64,000 nt of DNA. Source: Actinomadura rubteroloni. Lineage in GTDB: Bacteria; Actinomycetota; Actinomycetes; Streptosporangiales; Streptosporangiaceae. Position 1 is the first letter of the stretch. Each line of letters begins with the position of its first letter. Under the pieces are notes generated by a model. The model ran no database searches and was not told where the DNA came from. It saw nothing but the letters and a program-made list of their open reading frames with translations. The stretch spans positions 310,001 to 374,000 of the forward strand of contig NZ_MTBP01000003.1 of NCBI RefSeq assembly GCF_002911665.1, in the 5' to 3' direction. Below, one piece after another: positions 54,627 to 62,287 of this stretch. The translations under genes and the position numbers were made by a program.

Positions 54627-55540
54627 TTGCCCGCCGCGACCTTGCCGACCGCCGCGCCGATCGTCGCCGCGAACTGCGGCAGGCGCGGGCCCCAGCGCGA
54701 CGCGACGTCGTCGTCCAGCGCCACGACCCCGCCCGCGCGGACGGCCGTCAGCCGCGACCAGCCCGGACGCTTCGCCACCTGCGCGGCGCTCTGCGCGCAG
54801 CACTTGGTGTCGGCGAGGAACACGAGGTCCGGGTCGCTCGTCAGCAGCGCCTCGCGGGAGAGCTGCGGGTAGCCCGAGCGCGTCTTGTCGGCCGGATCGG
54901 CGATGTTGCGCAGGCCGAACAGCCCGTAGACCTGGCCGATGAACGTGCTGGACGTGACGGTGTGCAACTGGTCGTCCAGCTCGTGGTAGTACGTGAGGTT
55001 CTTCTTCGGCGCCGCCGCGACGGTCTTTTGGATCTCGGCCCGCATCGTGGCGGTGAGCTTGGCCGCCGCGCCGGACCGTCCGGTCGCCAGACCGAGGTCG
55101 CCGATCTCGTCGTAGACGTCGTCGATCTTCTTGGCGGCGGGCTCCAGCAGGACCGGGACCTTCACCTTCTCCAGCGCCTTGACGATGCCGTTGATGTCGT
55201 CCGACACGACGACCAGGTCGGGGTTGTACTTGGTGATCGCCTCGACGTTCGGCTTGAAGCCCGACAGCTTGGTGCGCGGGGCGTTCGCCGGGTAGTTCGA
55301 GTACTCGTCGGCGGCCACCACCTGCGGGCCCGCACCGATCGCGAACAGCGTCTCGGTGTGCGTGGGGGAGAGGGACACGATCCGCTTCGGCGCGGCCGGG
55401 ACGCGCACGGCGCCGTTCGCGGCCGTGACGACGACGGACTGGCCCTTCGCGTCCGCCTTGCCGTCGTCACCGCCGCAGGCGGACGCCAGCGCGAGGACGC
55501 CGGTGAGGACGAGGGCGCCGAGGGCGCGGGCGGAAGACAT
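54623..55540 (-). CDS. btuF: Cobalamin-type ABC transporter substrate-binding lipoprotein
   Basis: A 305-aa lipoprotein. The lipobox LASAC places the lipidated cysteine at residue 22. The helical-backbone binding fold of class III proteins follows: RIVSLSPTHTETLFAIGAGP, VVAADEYSNYPANAPRTKLS, VEAITKYNPDLVVVSDD, LTYYHELDDQLHTVTSSTFI and SDPDLVFLADTKCCAQ. The ATG at 55540 has GGAGG 6 bases upstream. It heads the btuFCD-cbiZ operon about 80 bp behind a cobalamin riboswitch. Confidence 0.92.
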   Translation of the reverse strand: MSSARALGALVLTGVLALASACGGDDGKADAKGQSVVVTAANGAVRVPAAPKRIVSLSPTHTETLFAIGAGPQVVAADEYSNYPANAPRTKLSGFKPNVEAITKYNPDLVVVSDDINGIVKALEKVKVPVLLEPAAKKIDDVYDEIGDLGLATGRSGAAAKLTATMRAEIQKTVAAAPKKNLTYYHELDDQLHTVTSSTFIGQVYGLFGLRNIADPADKTRSGYPQLSREALLTSDPDLVFLADTKCCAQSAAQVAKRPGWSRLTAVRAGGVVALDDDVASRWGPRLPQFAATIGAAVGKVAAGK

Positions 55541-55619
55541 GTGCAGCCTCCAGGACTTCAAGGGGGAGGCGCGGACCCGGGGACGGATCGCCCTTCCACG
55601 AGGTCGACGGTCGTCCGCG

Positions 55620-55745
55620 CGGCGGGGAGGCGACCTGGCTCGGCCCGTCCGGGGAGGGCACCACAGTTGCGGGACAGCGCCGGGATCACACCGGACTTCG
55701 CTCCGCGACGCGCGAGGAAAGCAACGGTATCAGCCCAGGTGAGTG
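55620..55745 (-). promoter_or_regulatory. Cobalamin riboswitch
   Basis: On the minus strand the core reads GTCCGGTGTGATCCCGGCGC, then TGTCCCGCAACTGTGG (plus-strand 55661-55696), which matches the conserved centre of the cobalamin aptamer. A B12-box-like GAGCCAGGTCGCCT follows (55628-55641). Immediately after it comes GCCTCC, complementary to the GGAGGC ribosome site of btuF at 55546-55551, so ligand binding could hide the ribosome site. A possible platform stem pairs 55613-55620 with 55569-55576. The outer boundaries are estimates. Confidence 0.85.
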
Positions 55746-55789
55746 GTTCTTCGCGGCGTTCGTCCGGGCCGCGGTGGGATGATGGGACG

Positions 55790-56554
55790 GTGAACGAACC
55801 GGAGCCCTTCACCCTGTTCACCAGCGACCACGTCCGGATCGACGCGGGGCACGCGCCCGGCGACCGCGCGCTGTGCTTCGTGCTCGTCCACGGCTTCACC
55901 TGCTCCTGGCGGCAGCCCGCGCTGCGCCGGATCTCAGGCGTTTTGAACCGGTACGGCGGCGTGGTCGCGTTCGACCTGCGCGGCCACGGACGGTCCGGCG
56001 GCTCGTCCACCGTGGGCGACCGCGAGGTCCTGGACCTGGCCGCCGCCGTCCGCGCGGCCCGGCGGCGCGGCTACCGGCGGATCGCCGTCGTCGGGTTCTC
56101 GCTCGGCGGCGCCGTCGCGGTGCGGCACGCCGCGCTGGTGGGCGGGGTCGACGCGGTCGCGACCGTCAGCGCGCCCGCGCGGTGGTACTACCGGGGCACC
56201 GCGCCGATGCGCCGCGTCCACTGGGTCATCGAGCGGCGCGCGGGACGGCTCGCGGTCCGGCTCGCCCGGGGCGTCCGCGTCGCCGCCGCCGGCTGGGACC
56301 CGCTGCCCGAGGCGCCGCACGAGGTCGCCGGACGGATCGCGCCGACGCCGCTGCTGGTCGTCCACGGCGACGCCGACGCGTTCTTCCCGCTGGAGCACGC
56401 CCACCAGCTCCACGACGCGGCGGACGAACCGCGCGAACTGTGGATCGAACCCGGGTTCGGCCACGCCGAGATCGCGGCGACGCCGCAGCTCGTCCACCGG
56501 ATCGCCGCATGGGCGACCCGGGCGGCCACCGCCGAGGCCGCCGCCACATCCTGA
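55790..56554 (+). CDS. Alpha/beta hydrolase
   Basis: A 254-aa alpha/beta-fold hydrolase. The oxyanion segment is FVLVHGFTCSWRQ, the nucleophile elbow GFSLGGAVAV with its serine, and the acid and histidine lie in LLVVHGDADAFFPLEHA and EPGFGHAEIA. These form a full Ser-Asp-His triad; the substrate is unknown. It starts with GTG at 55790 after GGGACG. The 3' end (LVHRIAAWATRAA) has been duplicated: three decayed copies follow the stop codon. Confidence 0.87.
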   Translation: MNEPEPFTLFTSDHVRIDAGHAPGDRALCFVLVHGFTCSWRQPALRRISGVLNRYGGVVAFDLRGHGRSGGSSTVGDREVLDLAAAVRAARRRGYRRIAVVGFSLGGAVAVRHAALVGGVDAVATVSAPARWYYRGTAPMRRVHWVIERRAGRLAVRLARGVRVAAAGWDPLPEAPHEVAGRIAPTPLLVVHGDADAFFPLEHAHQLHDAADEPRELWIEPGFGHAEIAATPQLVHRIAAWATRAATAEAAATS

Positions 56555-56711
56555 TCCGGTCCACCGGATCGCCGTGTGGGCGACCACCGCTGAGACGGCC
56601 GCCACGCCTTGATCTCGTCCGCCGGATGGCGGTGTGCGCGGGCCGCCACAGTCGCCGCGTCCTGATCTCGTCCGTTGGATCGCCGTGTGGGCGACCGGCG
56701 GTCGTGTCTCA
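56489..56711 (+). repeat. Tandem repeat made of the 3' end of the hydrolase gene
   Basis: The coding stretch from 56489 (CTCGTCCACCGGATCGCCGC, and on to the stop) recurs downstream in diverged form, beginning at 56556 (CCGGTCCACCGGATCGCCGT), 56614 (CTCGTCCGCCGGATGGCGGT) and 56667 (CTCGTCCGTTGGATCGCCGT). Periods are 67, 58 and 53 bp. The last copy runs up to the stop codon of the convergent gene at 56709. Only the first copy is coding. It mirrors the situation after the SARP-type gene at 25281-25598. Confidence 0.82.
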
Positions 56712-57137
56712 GCCGGGGAGGTCGCCGTTCGCGACGTCGGTGTACGCCTCGTCCTCGTGGAAGCGGACGCGGGCCGAGCAGCGCGTCGCCCGCCGCTCCA
56801 GCCACCGCAGCAGCTCGCCGACGCGCAGGAACGAGTCCGGATGGACCTCCTGCCGGGCCAGCAGCGTGCTCGCGCCGTCGTCGCGGACGGTGAACGCGCC
56901 GGTCAGCGGCCCGCCGACGCGCAGCGCGGCGCCCCGTTCGGCGAGCAGCGGCTCGGGCAGCTCCACGATCGCGGGCTCACCGTCGTCGGTGAAGACGATC
57001 TCGGTGAAGTCGGTGACGATGGCCAGCGTGCGCGGTCGTGGCCCGAGCCCGAGATGCCAGCGGAGTTCGGCGCGTTCCGCCGCCGTCAGGTCCACGGGGA
57101 GATCGGCGTCCACGACGAGTTCGTAGAGGTCGGCCAT
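56709..57137 (-). CDS. Conserved hypothetical protein, 142 aa
   Basis: I do not recognise a named family. The protein is acidic and soluble-looking, with two parts: an N-terminal PVDLTAAERAELRWHLGLGP and IVTDFTEIVFTDDGEPAIVE segment, and a C-terminal VHPDSFLRVGELLRWLERRA helix region followed by VRFHEDEA. Codon use matches the neighbours, and the start ATG 57137 faces the divergent nuclease-like gene. Its stop lies at the edge of the tandem repeat derived from the convergent hydrolase gene. Confidence 0.6.
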   Translation of the reverse strand: MADLYELVVDADLPVDLTAAERAELRWHLGLGPRPRTLAIVTDFTEIVFTDDGEPAIVELPEPLLAERGAALRVGGPLTGAFTVRDDGASTLLARQEVHPDSFLRVGELLRWLERRATRCSARVRFHEDEAYTDVANGDLPG

Positions 57138-57223
57138 GCGGGCAGCGTAGGGCCTGGAGCGAGTTTTCCACAGCTTTCGTCGCGACTTCCGGAGGCGTGG
57201 CGCGGCCGTCCATGCTCGTTGAC

Positions 57224-58084
57224 ATGGACGAGGAGACGATGGCCCGGACGGCGACGTCCGGCGATGCGGCGGCCGATTCCCTGCGTGCGCGGGCGGCGAC
57301 GGTCACCCGGACGCACGGCCCTTCGGCGGCGGTCGCGCGCCGCACCGCCGCGCGGCTGTGGGGCCTGGACGTGCTGCCGCCGGGGACGGACGAGATGACC
57401 TGCCCGGTCGACGTGATCGTCGGCCCGGACCCGGACCGGCGGGTCCACGACCCCGAACGCGTCGAGCTGCCCGCCGCGCATGTCGCGGAACGGGGCGGCG
57501 TGCGGCTGACATCGCCCGCGCGGACCGCGCTGGACTGCGCCCGCTGGCTGCCGCGCGCCGAGGCCGTGGCGGCGCTGGACCAGTTCCTGCGCCGGGGGAT
57601 GACCGTGGACGCGCTGCGGACGATGGCGCGGACGCTGCGCGGCTACCACGGCAACGACCGCCTGCGCGCTGTGCTGCGTGCGGGTGATCCCGGAGCGCAG
57701 TCGCCGGGTGAGAGCCGGACGCGGATGACGTTGATCGAGGCCGGGCTTCCCCCGCCCACGACGCAGATCCCGGTGCCGGGGCCACGCGGCGATCCGTTGT
57801 ACATCGACCTCGGCTACGAACGATTCCAGGTGGGCGTGGAGTACGACGGCGAACGCCATCACACGGGCCGGCGAGCCCGGGAACGCGACGGGAACCGATG
57901 CAATTGGCTACGCAACACCTGTGGATGGGAGTTGATCATCGTCACCAAGGACATCCGCCGCACACCGGCACCTTATGTCGAAGCTGTCTTGACCGCCCTG
58001 CTCACACGAGGCTGGACACCGACGGACGCGGAGATGGCCCGGATAACCAGCCGCATCAACCATCTTCACCGCCTGTTCCGCTGA
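57224..58084 (+). CDS. Endonuclease-like protein with DUF559/Vsr-type C-terminal domain
   Basis: A 286-aa protein with two parts. The first about 190 residues resemble the AbiEi-like N-terminal region of many actinobacterial proteins (GVRLTSPARTALDCARWLPR, AVAALDQFLRRGM). The C-terminal part has PLYIDLGYERFQVGVEYDGE, RHHTGRRARERDGNRCNWLR and GWELIIVTKDIRR, the D...ExD-type core of PD-(D/E)XK nucleases related to DUF559. The start is uncertain: ATG 57224, ATG 57212 or GTG 57197 are in frame. Such genes are widespread singletons, and no partner gene is adjacent. Nuclease activity is inferred, not proven. Confidence 0.7.
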   Translation: MDEETMARTATSGDAAADSLRARAATVTRTHGPSAAVARRTAARLWGLDVLPPGTDEMTCPVDVIVGPDPDRRVHDPERVELPAAHVAERGGVRLTSPARTALDCARWLPRAEAVAALDQFLRRGMTVDALRTMARTLRGYHGNDRLRAVLRAGDPGAQSPGESRTRMTLIEAGLPPPTTQIPVPGPRGDPLYIDLGYERFQVGVEYDGERHHTGRRARERDGNRCNWLRNTCGWELIIVTKDIRRTPAPYVEAVLTALLTRGWTPTDAEMARITSRINHLHRLFR

Positions 58085-58238
58085 TTACCGCACGCTGACC
58101 TGGCACGAGAGGAAAGGCGGCTGCCGCACGGGAAATGTCGCTCAAAAGCGGGCGGAAAACCGCTACCGAAGCACGGACGCCGCGCCGGGAGACGAGGGGA
58201 AACGCACGGAAGCGCGGGCTGGGGCGGAGGGCTGGCGG

Positions 58239-59009
58239 TCAGTCGAACTGGAAGGAGCGCTTGGAGAGTCCGTACCAGAAGCCGTCGATGACGGTGCGCC
58301 GGGCGGCGGGGGAGTCGGCGGAGTCGATCGCCGCGCCCATCGCCACGAAGAGGGGAGCGAAATGCTCGGTGCGCGGGTGCGCTACGCGTGCGGCGGGAGC
58401 CTTGTCGCGGAAGTTCAGGAGGGAGTCCAGATCGCCGCTCGCCACGGCCGCGCTCGCCCAGGCGTCGAATTCGGTGGACCACGCCGGGGGAGGAGCTGAC
58501 GGGTAGGGGTGCAGTTCGCGCAGGTTGTGGGTCGTGAAGCCGCTGCCGACGATGAGCGTGCCCTGCTCGCGCAGCGGAGCCAGTTTGCGACCCAAGGCGA
58601 ACAGGCGTGCGGGGTCGAGCGTCGGCATGGACATCTGGAGGACGGGGATGTCGGCGTCCGGATACATCTCGACCAGCGGGACGTAGGCGCCGTGGTCCAA
58701 TCCGCGCGACTCGGCGCGGTGGACGTCGGGAAGAAGGCGGCTCACCTCGTCCGCCAGTTCGGGCGCGCCCGGCGCCGCGTACCGCACTGAGTAGTAGTGC
58801 TCCGGAAATCCCCAAAAGTCATAGACCAGCGGCACCGTACGGATCGCGCCGAGCGTGAGCGGCGCGTCCTCCCAATGCGCGGAGATCACCAGGATCGACT
58901 CGGGCCGGGGGAGGTCGGCGGCCCAGTCTGCGAGCTGCCCGGTCCAGAGCGCGTCGTCGGCGAGGGGCGGCGCGCCGTGGCTGAGGAAGAGGGCGGGCAT
59001 CCGGCCCAT
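58239..59009 (-). CDS. DODA-type (class III) extradiol dioxygenase
   Basis: A 256-aa dioxygenase of the 4,5-DOPA dioxygenase (YgiD/DODA) family: LFLSHGAPPLADD (metal His), VISAHWEDAPLTLGA (metal His), the active-site GLDHGAYVPLVEMYPDADIP, and RTEHFAPLFVAMGAA (third His region). The iron or zinc enzyme opens catechol rings. It is divergent from a MarR gene, with two TTGAA/TTCAA palindromes between them, so expression is likely induced by a phenolic ligand of MarR (inference). Confidence 0.9.
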   Translation of the reverse strand: MGRMPALFLSHGAPPLADDALWTGQLADWAADLPRPESILVISAHWEDAPLTLGAIRTVPLVYDFWGFPEHYYSVRYAAPGAPELADEVSRLLPDVHRAESRGLDHGAYVPLVEMYPDADIPVLQMSMPTLDPARLFALGRKLAPLREQGTLIVGSGFTTHNLRELHPYPSAPPPAWSTEFDAWASAAVASGDLDSLLNFRDKAPAARVAHPRTEHFAPLFVAMGAAIDSADSPAARRTVIDGFWYGLSKRSFQFD

Positions 59010-59024
59010 GTCGGCCTCCCAAGA

Positions 59025-59071
59025 GTTGAGCGTTCAACCATCACGGTAGGCGATAGAATTTGAATGTTCAA
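59025..59071. promoter_or_regulatory. MarR operators between dioxygenase and marR
   Basis: GTTGAGCGTTCAAC (59025-59038, near-palindrome) and TTGAATGTTCAA (59060-59071, perfect 5-bp arms) share the TTGAA/TTCAA half sites and lie 34 bp apart between the divergent genes. A -10-like TAGAAT at 59054-59059 lies beside the second copy. Confidence 0.75.
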
Positions 59072-59087
59072 CTTCTTGGGAGGGTCC

Positions 59088-59573
59088 GTGGACGGCGTGC
59101 GGTGGCTGGACGAGGACGAGCAGCGGACCTGGCGTGCCTTCCTCTGGACGTCACGCCTGCTCAACGAGGCCCTGGACCGGCAACTCCAGCAGGACTCGGG
59201 GATGCCGCACGCCTATTACGTGATCCTGGTGACCTTGTCCGAGGCGCCCGGCCGGACGCTGACGATGTCCGAACTGGCGCGCACGGCGTGCTCGTCCCCG
59301 AGCCGGCTGTCGCACGCGGTGAAGCGCCTGGAGGAGCGCGGCTGGGTGCGCCGCGTCCGCCACCCGGACGACCGGCGCACGACGCTGGCCAAACTTACGA
59401 ACGAGGGCTTCGCCGTCCTCGCCGCCGCCGCGCCCGGCCACGTCGAGGCGGTCCGCCGCCACCTGTTCGACCCGCTGACTCGCGACCAGGCGCACCAGCT
59501 ACGCGATCTGCTGTTCTCCCTGCTGGCCGGTCTCGACGCGGAGGGGCTCGGTCCCGTTCAAGGCCCGTCCTGA
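59088..59573 (+). CDS. MarR family regulator
   Basis: A 161-aa winged-helix MarR protein: WRAFLWTSRLLNEALDRQLQ, AYYVILVTLSEAPGRTLTMS, the recognition region ELARTACSSPSRLSHAVKRL and the wing GWVRRVRHPDDRRTTLAKLT. GTG 59088 is chosen: GGGAGG lies 4 bases before it, and the TAGAAT box at 59054 puts the transcript start after the in-frame ATG at 59064, which is inside an operator. It probably represses the divergent dioxygenase gene and itself. Confidence 0.85.
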   Translation: MDGVRWLDEDEQRTWRAFLWTSRLLNEALDRQLQQDSGMPHAYYVILVTLSEAPGRTLTMSELARTACSSPSRLSHAVKRLEERGWVRRVRHPDDRRTTLAKLTNEGFAVLAAAAPGHVEAVRRHLFDPLTRDQAHQLRDLLFSLLAGLDAEGLGPVQGPS

Positions 59574-59590
59574 CCTCGGCGCTTGCCCGG

Positions 59591-59700
59591 CGTCCCGTCC
59601 CGTCCCGTCCGTCCCGGCAGGGCCCGTCCCGGCGGGGCCCGGCAAGGCGGGGCTGCGCGGTGGGGCTGCGCGGTGGGGCTGTGTGGTGGGGCTGTGTGGG
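59591..59700. repeat. Short tandem repeats after marR
   Basis: From 59591, CGTCC-type units repeat several times. At 59649-59700 there are four tandem 13-bp units: two of GGGGCTGCGCGGT, then two with GGGGCTGTGTGG. A segment TCCCGGCAGGGCCCGTCC resembles the 3' end of marR (TCCCGTTCAAGGCCCGTCC). The remainder to 59893 has no gene and carries the promoter of the MCE gene. Confidence 0.7.
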
Positions 59701-59893
59701 TTGCTTAATGATCTACAACGTAAAGGTGGCGGGCTGGGGCTTGATCAGGCTGAGCATGTAGTCGAGAGCTGGGTCACATCATGAAGTGTTGTTCATCTGA
59801 CAGTGACTCGCGTCACATTTCGTTGATGGCTTCATAGCCCGCCAGGTGGGGCCTCGGGTGCAATGGCGGCGCACCCCACTCTGCGGAGGGCCC

Positions 59894-60859
59894 ATGCACG
59901 CGTCGCGCACCCCCGGAATCATCGGAGTCGTGGCCCTGGCCTTAACGGCGGCGCTGCTCGCCTGGTCGGCGTGGCCGTCGGTGGAGGGGCGCCGGTACAC
60001 GGCCGTCTTCGACCGGGCGGGGGCCGGGCTGGACGCCGGCCGGTCGGAGGTCAAGGTGCGCGGCATCGCGGTCGGGAAGGTCGAGCAGGTCGCCCTGCGT
60101 CCGGACGGCTCGGTGCTGGTCCGGCTGCGCTCCACCGTCTCGATTCCCGCGTCCACGCGCGCGACGGTCGAGCCCGTCTCGTTCTTCGGCCCGAAGGACG
60201 TCGCCCTCGACCTCGGCAGCGGCCCGGCGCTGCCGGAGGGCGGGAGGATCACCGCGGCCGCGCCGGTCACGGACGCCACCGACCTCGCCGGTCCCGCCTA
60301 CGCGCTCACCCGGGCGATCGACCCGGACGAGGTCACGTCGATTCTGCACACGTTCGGCGTCGGCCTGCGCGGCGAGGAGAGCGCTCTGCGCCGCACGCTG
60401 GTCAACGGCGCGACCGTCGTGGATGCCACGCACCGCAGGAGTGCCGATCTCAGGGCCATCGTGAACGACCTGGCCGGAATCGGCGGCGTGCTCGCCGACC
60501 GCGGCGACGCGCTCGTCGGCGCGGTGGACGACCTCAACGGCTTGGCCCCCGTCGTCTACGACCGTCCCGACCGGGTTGCGAAACTGCTGGACGAGGCGTC
60601 GCGCTTCGCCTCGACGACGGGCGCGGTCCTGGACCGCCAGGGCGCCCACCTCGGCAAGATCATCGACGGTGCGGCGCCGGCCGTCGGCGTCCTGGCCGCC
60701 CAGTCGCCTCGGATCGGCCAGCTCATCGACGTCCTCGAGGGCTTCTTCCATGGCCTGGCCAGCCTGATGAACACACCTGGCCCCCAGGGCACTCTGCTCG
60801 GCCAGGGCTTGAACACCCTGTCCCTGGACTTCTGCAAGATCTTTGTAGACGTCTGCTGA
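59894..60859 (+). CDS. MCE family (MlaD-like) membrane-anchored protein
   Basis: A 321-aa MCE protein. One N-terminal membrane helix (IIGVVALALTAALLAWSAW) is followed by the MCE/MlaD domain: YTAVFDRAGAGLDAGRSEVKVRG reads as the usual start, then IAVGKVEQVALRPDGSVLVR, VSFFGPKDVALDLGSGPALP. A helical C-terminal part rich in Val/Asp follows. ATG 59894 has GGAGG 4 bases upstream. MCE proteins form lipid-conducting tunnels with YrbE permeases; no yrbE or other mce gene is nearby, so it is a solitary copy. Confidence 0.85.
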   Translation: MHASRTPGIIGVVALALTAALLAWSAWPSVEGRRYTAVFDRAGAGLDAGRSEVKVRGIAVGKVEQVALRPDGSVLVRLRSTVSIPASTRATVEPVSFFGPKDVALDLGSGPALPEGGRITAAAPVTDATDLAGPAYALTRAIDPDEVTSILHTFGVGLRGEESALRRTLVNGATVVDATHRRSADLRAIVNDLAGIGGVLADRGDALVGAVDDLNGLAPVVYDRPDRVAKLLDEASRFASTTGAVLDRQGAHLGKIIDGAAPAVGVLAAQSPRIGQLIDVLEGFFHGLASLMNTPGPQGTLLGQGLNTLSLDFCKIFVDVC

Positions 60860-61204
60860 CCACCCCGCCTGAGACCACCAGCGCTTGTCCGGCACTGTCT
60901 GTGCCAGCGGCCCCACCACCTGCCGAAACACCCGTAGTACGTGGCCGTCCGCGCTGTGCGCTCACGTGGCTCACGCCGCAACGCTCGTGGACGTGCGCGG
61001 TTGGCGTTGTGTGTCGCGCCGGATCGAGGGGCCGTGCGCCGACCGTCCGTGCGCGGCGTGCCTGTGCTGGCCGCACGCCGTGTCGTAGCCGGTTGTTCCG
61101 GCTCTGAGGTGTTTCGGCCAGGGGCGAGGGCTGGGCGATCGGCTGGTGTGTGGTGGGGCGCGGCGTGTTGGGCCGGTGCTTCGCAGACGACGGGTCGGGC
61201 GGGG
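60860..61204. other. 345-bp intergenic region, nothing recognised
   Basis: It lies between the convergent MCE and coiled-coil genes. No frame looks coding and no strong long hairpin was seen by eye. The sequence is G/T-rich in its second half. Confidence 0.4.
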
Positions 61205-61852
61205 TCAGTTCCCGGCGGGTTCCCGTGCGGTTCGGCGTTGGGCGGTCGGGCCGGTGGCGGCGTGGTGCGGTTCGGACGGGGTGCGCGGGGGCGTGGTGGG
61301 GGAGGCGGCGGACGTGGGCGGGGCCGTCGCCGCGCCGGGGCCGCCGGGGTCCGCGGGGTCGGCGAGACGGCCGCGCAGCCGGTCCACGTCGTCGCCGAGC
61401 CGGGCCAGGGTGGCTTGGAGTTCGCGCCAGAGGCCCGTGCGCTGCTCCAACTGGACGACCTTGTTGCGCACGTCGGCCAGGCGGCGGTCCAGGGATTCCA
61501 GGCGGGACTGCTGGCCGAAGTCGTCCTTGCCCGCGCGGATCAGGCCGGTGGCGAGGGCGGCGAGGTCGCGTTCGGTGTCGTCCATGCGCTCGTCGATGCG
61601 GGGCAGGAGGCGGCGGTTGAGGTCGGTCACCAGGGCGTCGAGGTCGGCGCGCAGGGCGCGCAGGCTGTCGTCCTGGCGGCCCAAAGCCTCTTCCAGGCGC
61701 GCCAGGCGGGCGTCCAGGGCGGGGAGCGTTCGCAGCGCGTCGGCGCCGGGGCCGTGTTCTCGGGCCAGCCGGGTGAGGAGGTCGAGGCCGCCGCGCACCT
61801 GGCGCTCGGCTTCGACGACGACCCTGCGGACCAGTCCCGAGATCACTGGCAT
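61205..61852 (-). CDS. Coiled-coil protein of unknown function
   Basis: A 215-aa protein. Residues about 5-155 are predicted almost wholly helical with heptad-like Leu spacing (LDARLARLEEALGRQDDSLR, ALRADLDALVTDLNRRLLPR, DRRLADVRNKVVQLEQRTGL). The last about 55 residues are a Pro/Ala/Thr-rich tail. No catalytic motif or signal peptide is seen. A structural or scaffold role is possible. I do not recognise the family. Confidence 0.65.
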   Translation of the reverse strand: MPVISGLVRRVVVEAERQVRGGLDLLTRLAREHGPGADALRTLPALDARLARLEEALGRQDDSLRALRADLDALVTDLNRRLLPRIDERMDDTERDLAALATGLIRAGKDDFGQQSRLESLDRRLADVRNKVVQLEQRTGLWRELQATLARLGDDVDRLRGRLADPADPGGPGAATAPPTSAASPTTPPRTPSEPHHAATGPTAQRRTAREPAGN

Positions 61853-61914
61853 GATGCTCCTTCACGGACGTGAGTGGGCCTCCTCCAACTTTAGGCGAAC
61901 GGTACGCAAACGGG

Positions 61915-62055
61915 TCATGAACGACGCGCGTCGCGGGGCAGTTGTGGCGGCTTGCACACGCACAGCCCGTGCTGGGTGATGAGGCGCGCTCGTTCGGACG
62001 TGTAGTCGTCGCGGTTCAGCGCGGGACGGACCCGGCCGCAGCTCAGGCACAACAT
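61915..62055 (-). CDS. 46-aa cysteine-rich (zinc-ribbon-like) protein
   Basis: A short gene starting at ATG 62055 with GGGAGG about 6 bases upstream. The product starts MLCLSCGRVRPALNRDDYTS and has a second pair in HGLCVCKPPQ, so CxxC and CxC could hold one zinc. The basic C-terminus (RDARRS) suggests nucleic-acid or protein binding. It lies between the coiled-coil gene and the GAF regulator gene. Its short length means automated annotation could easily omit it. Confidence 0.62.
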   Translation of the reverse strand: MLCLSCGRVRPALNRDDYTSERARLITQHGLCVCKPPQLPRDARRS

Positions 62056-62287
62056 GATCGTCCTCCCGTCGGGGGTGCGGCCGCTTCGTACGCCTTCCCC
62101 TCCCGAGACGTGCGAAGCGGCTGCACTCGCACGGTAGGCACGCCGAGGTTGCACGCACGTTGCGGTCGATCGCTCACCGAATGTGGCAAAGGCCAGGTAG
62201 ATCGGTTGGGGTGAACCGGTTGCGCGGACGGGTGCGGCGCTCGATGCTCGGACGGGACGACGATGTCCGGCGCGCCCGGGGGGAACG

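Noticed and set aside
60885-61088. Cysteine-containing 67-codon frame after the MCE gene
   Set aside because: No ribosome site and no ordered motif; appears to be chance in G/T-rich intergenic DNA.
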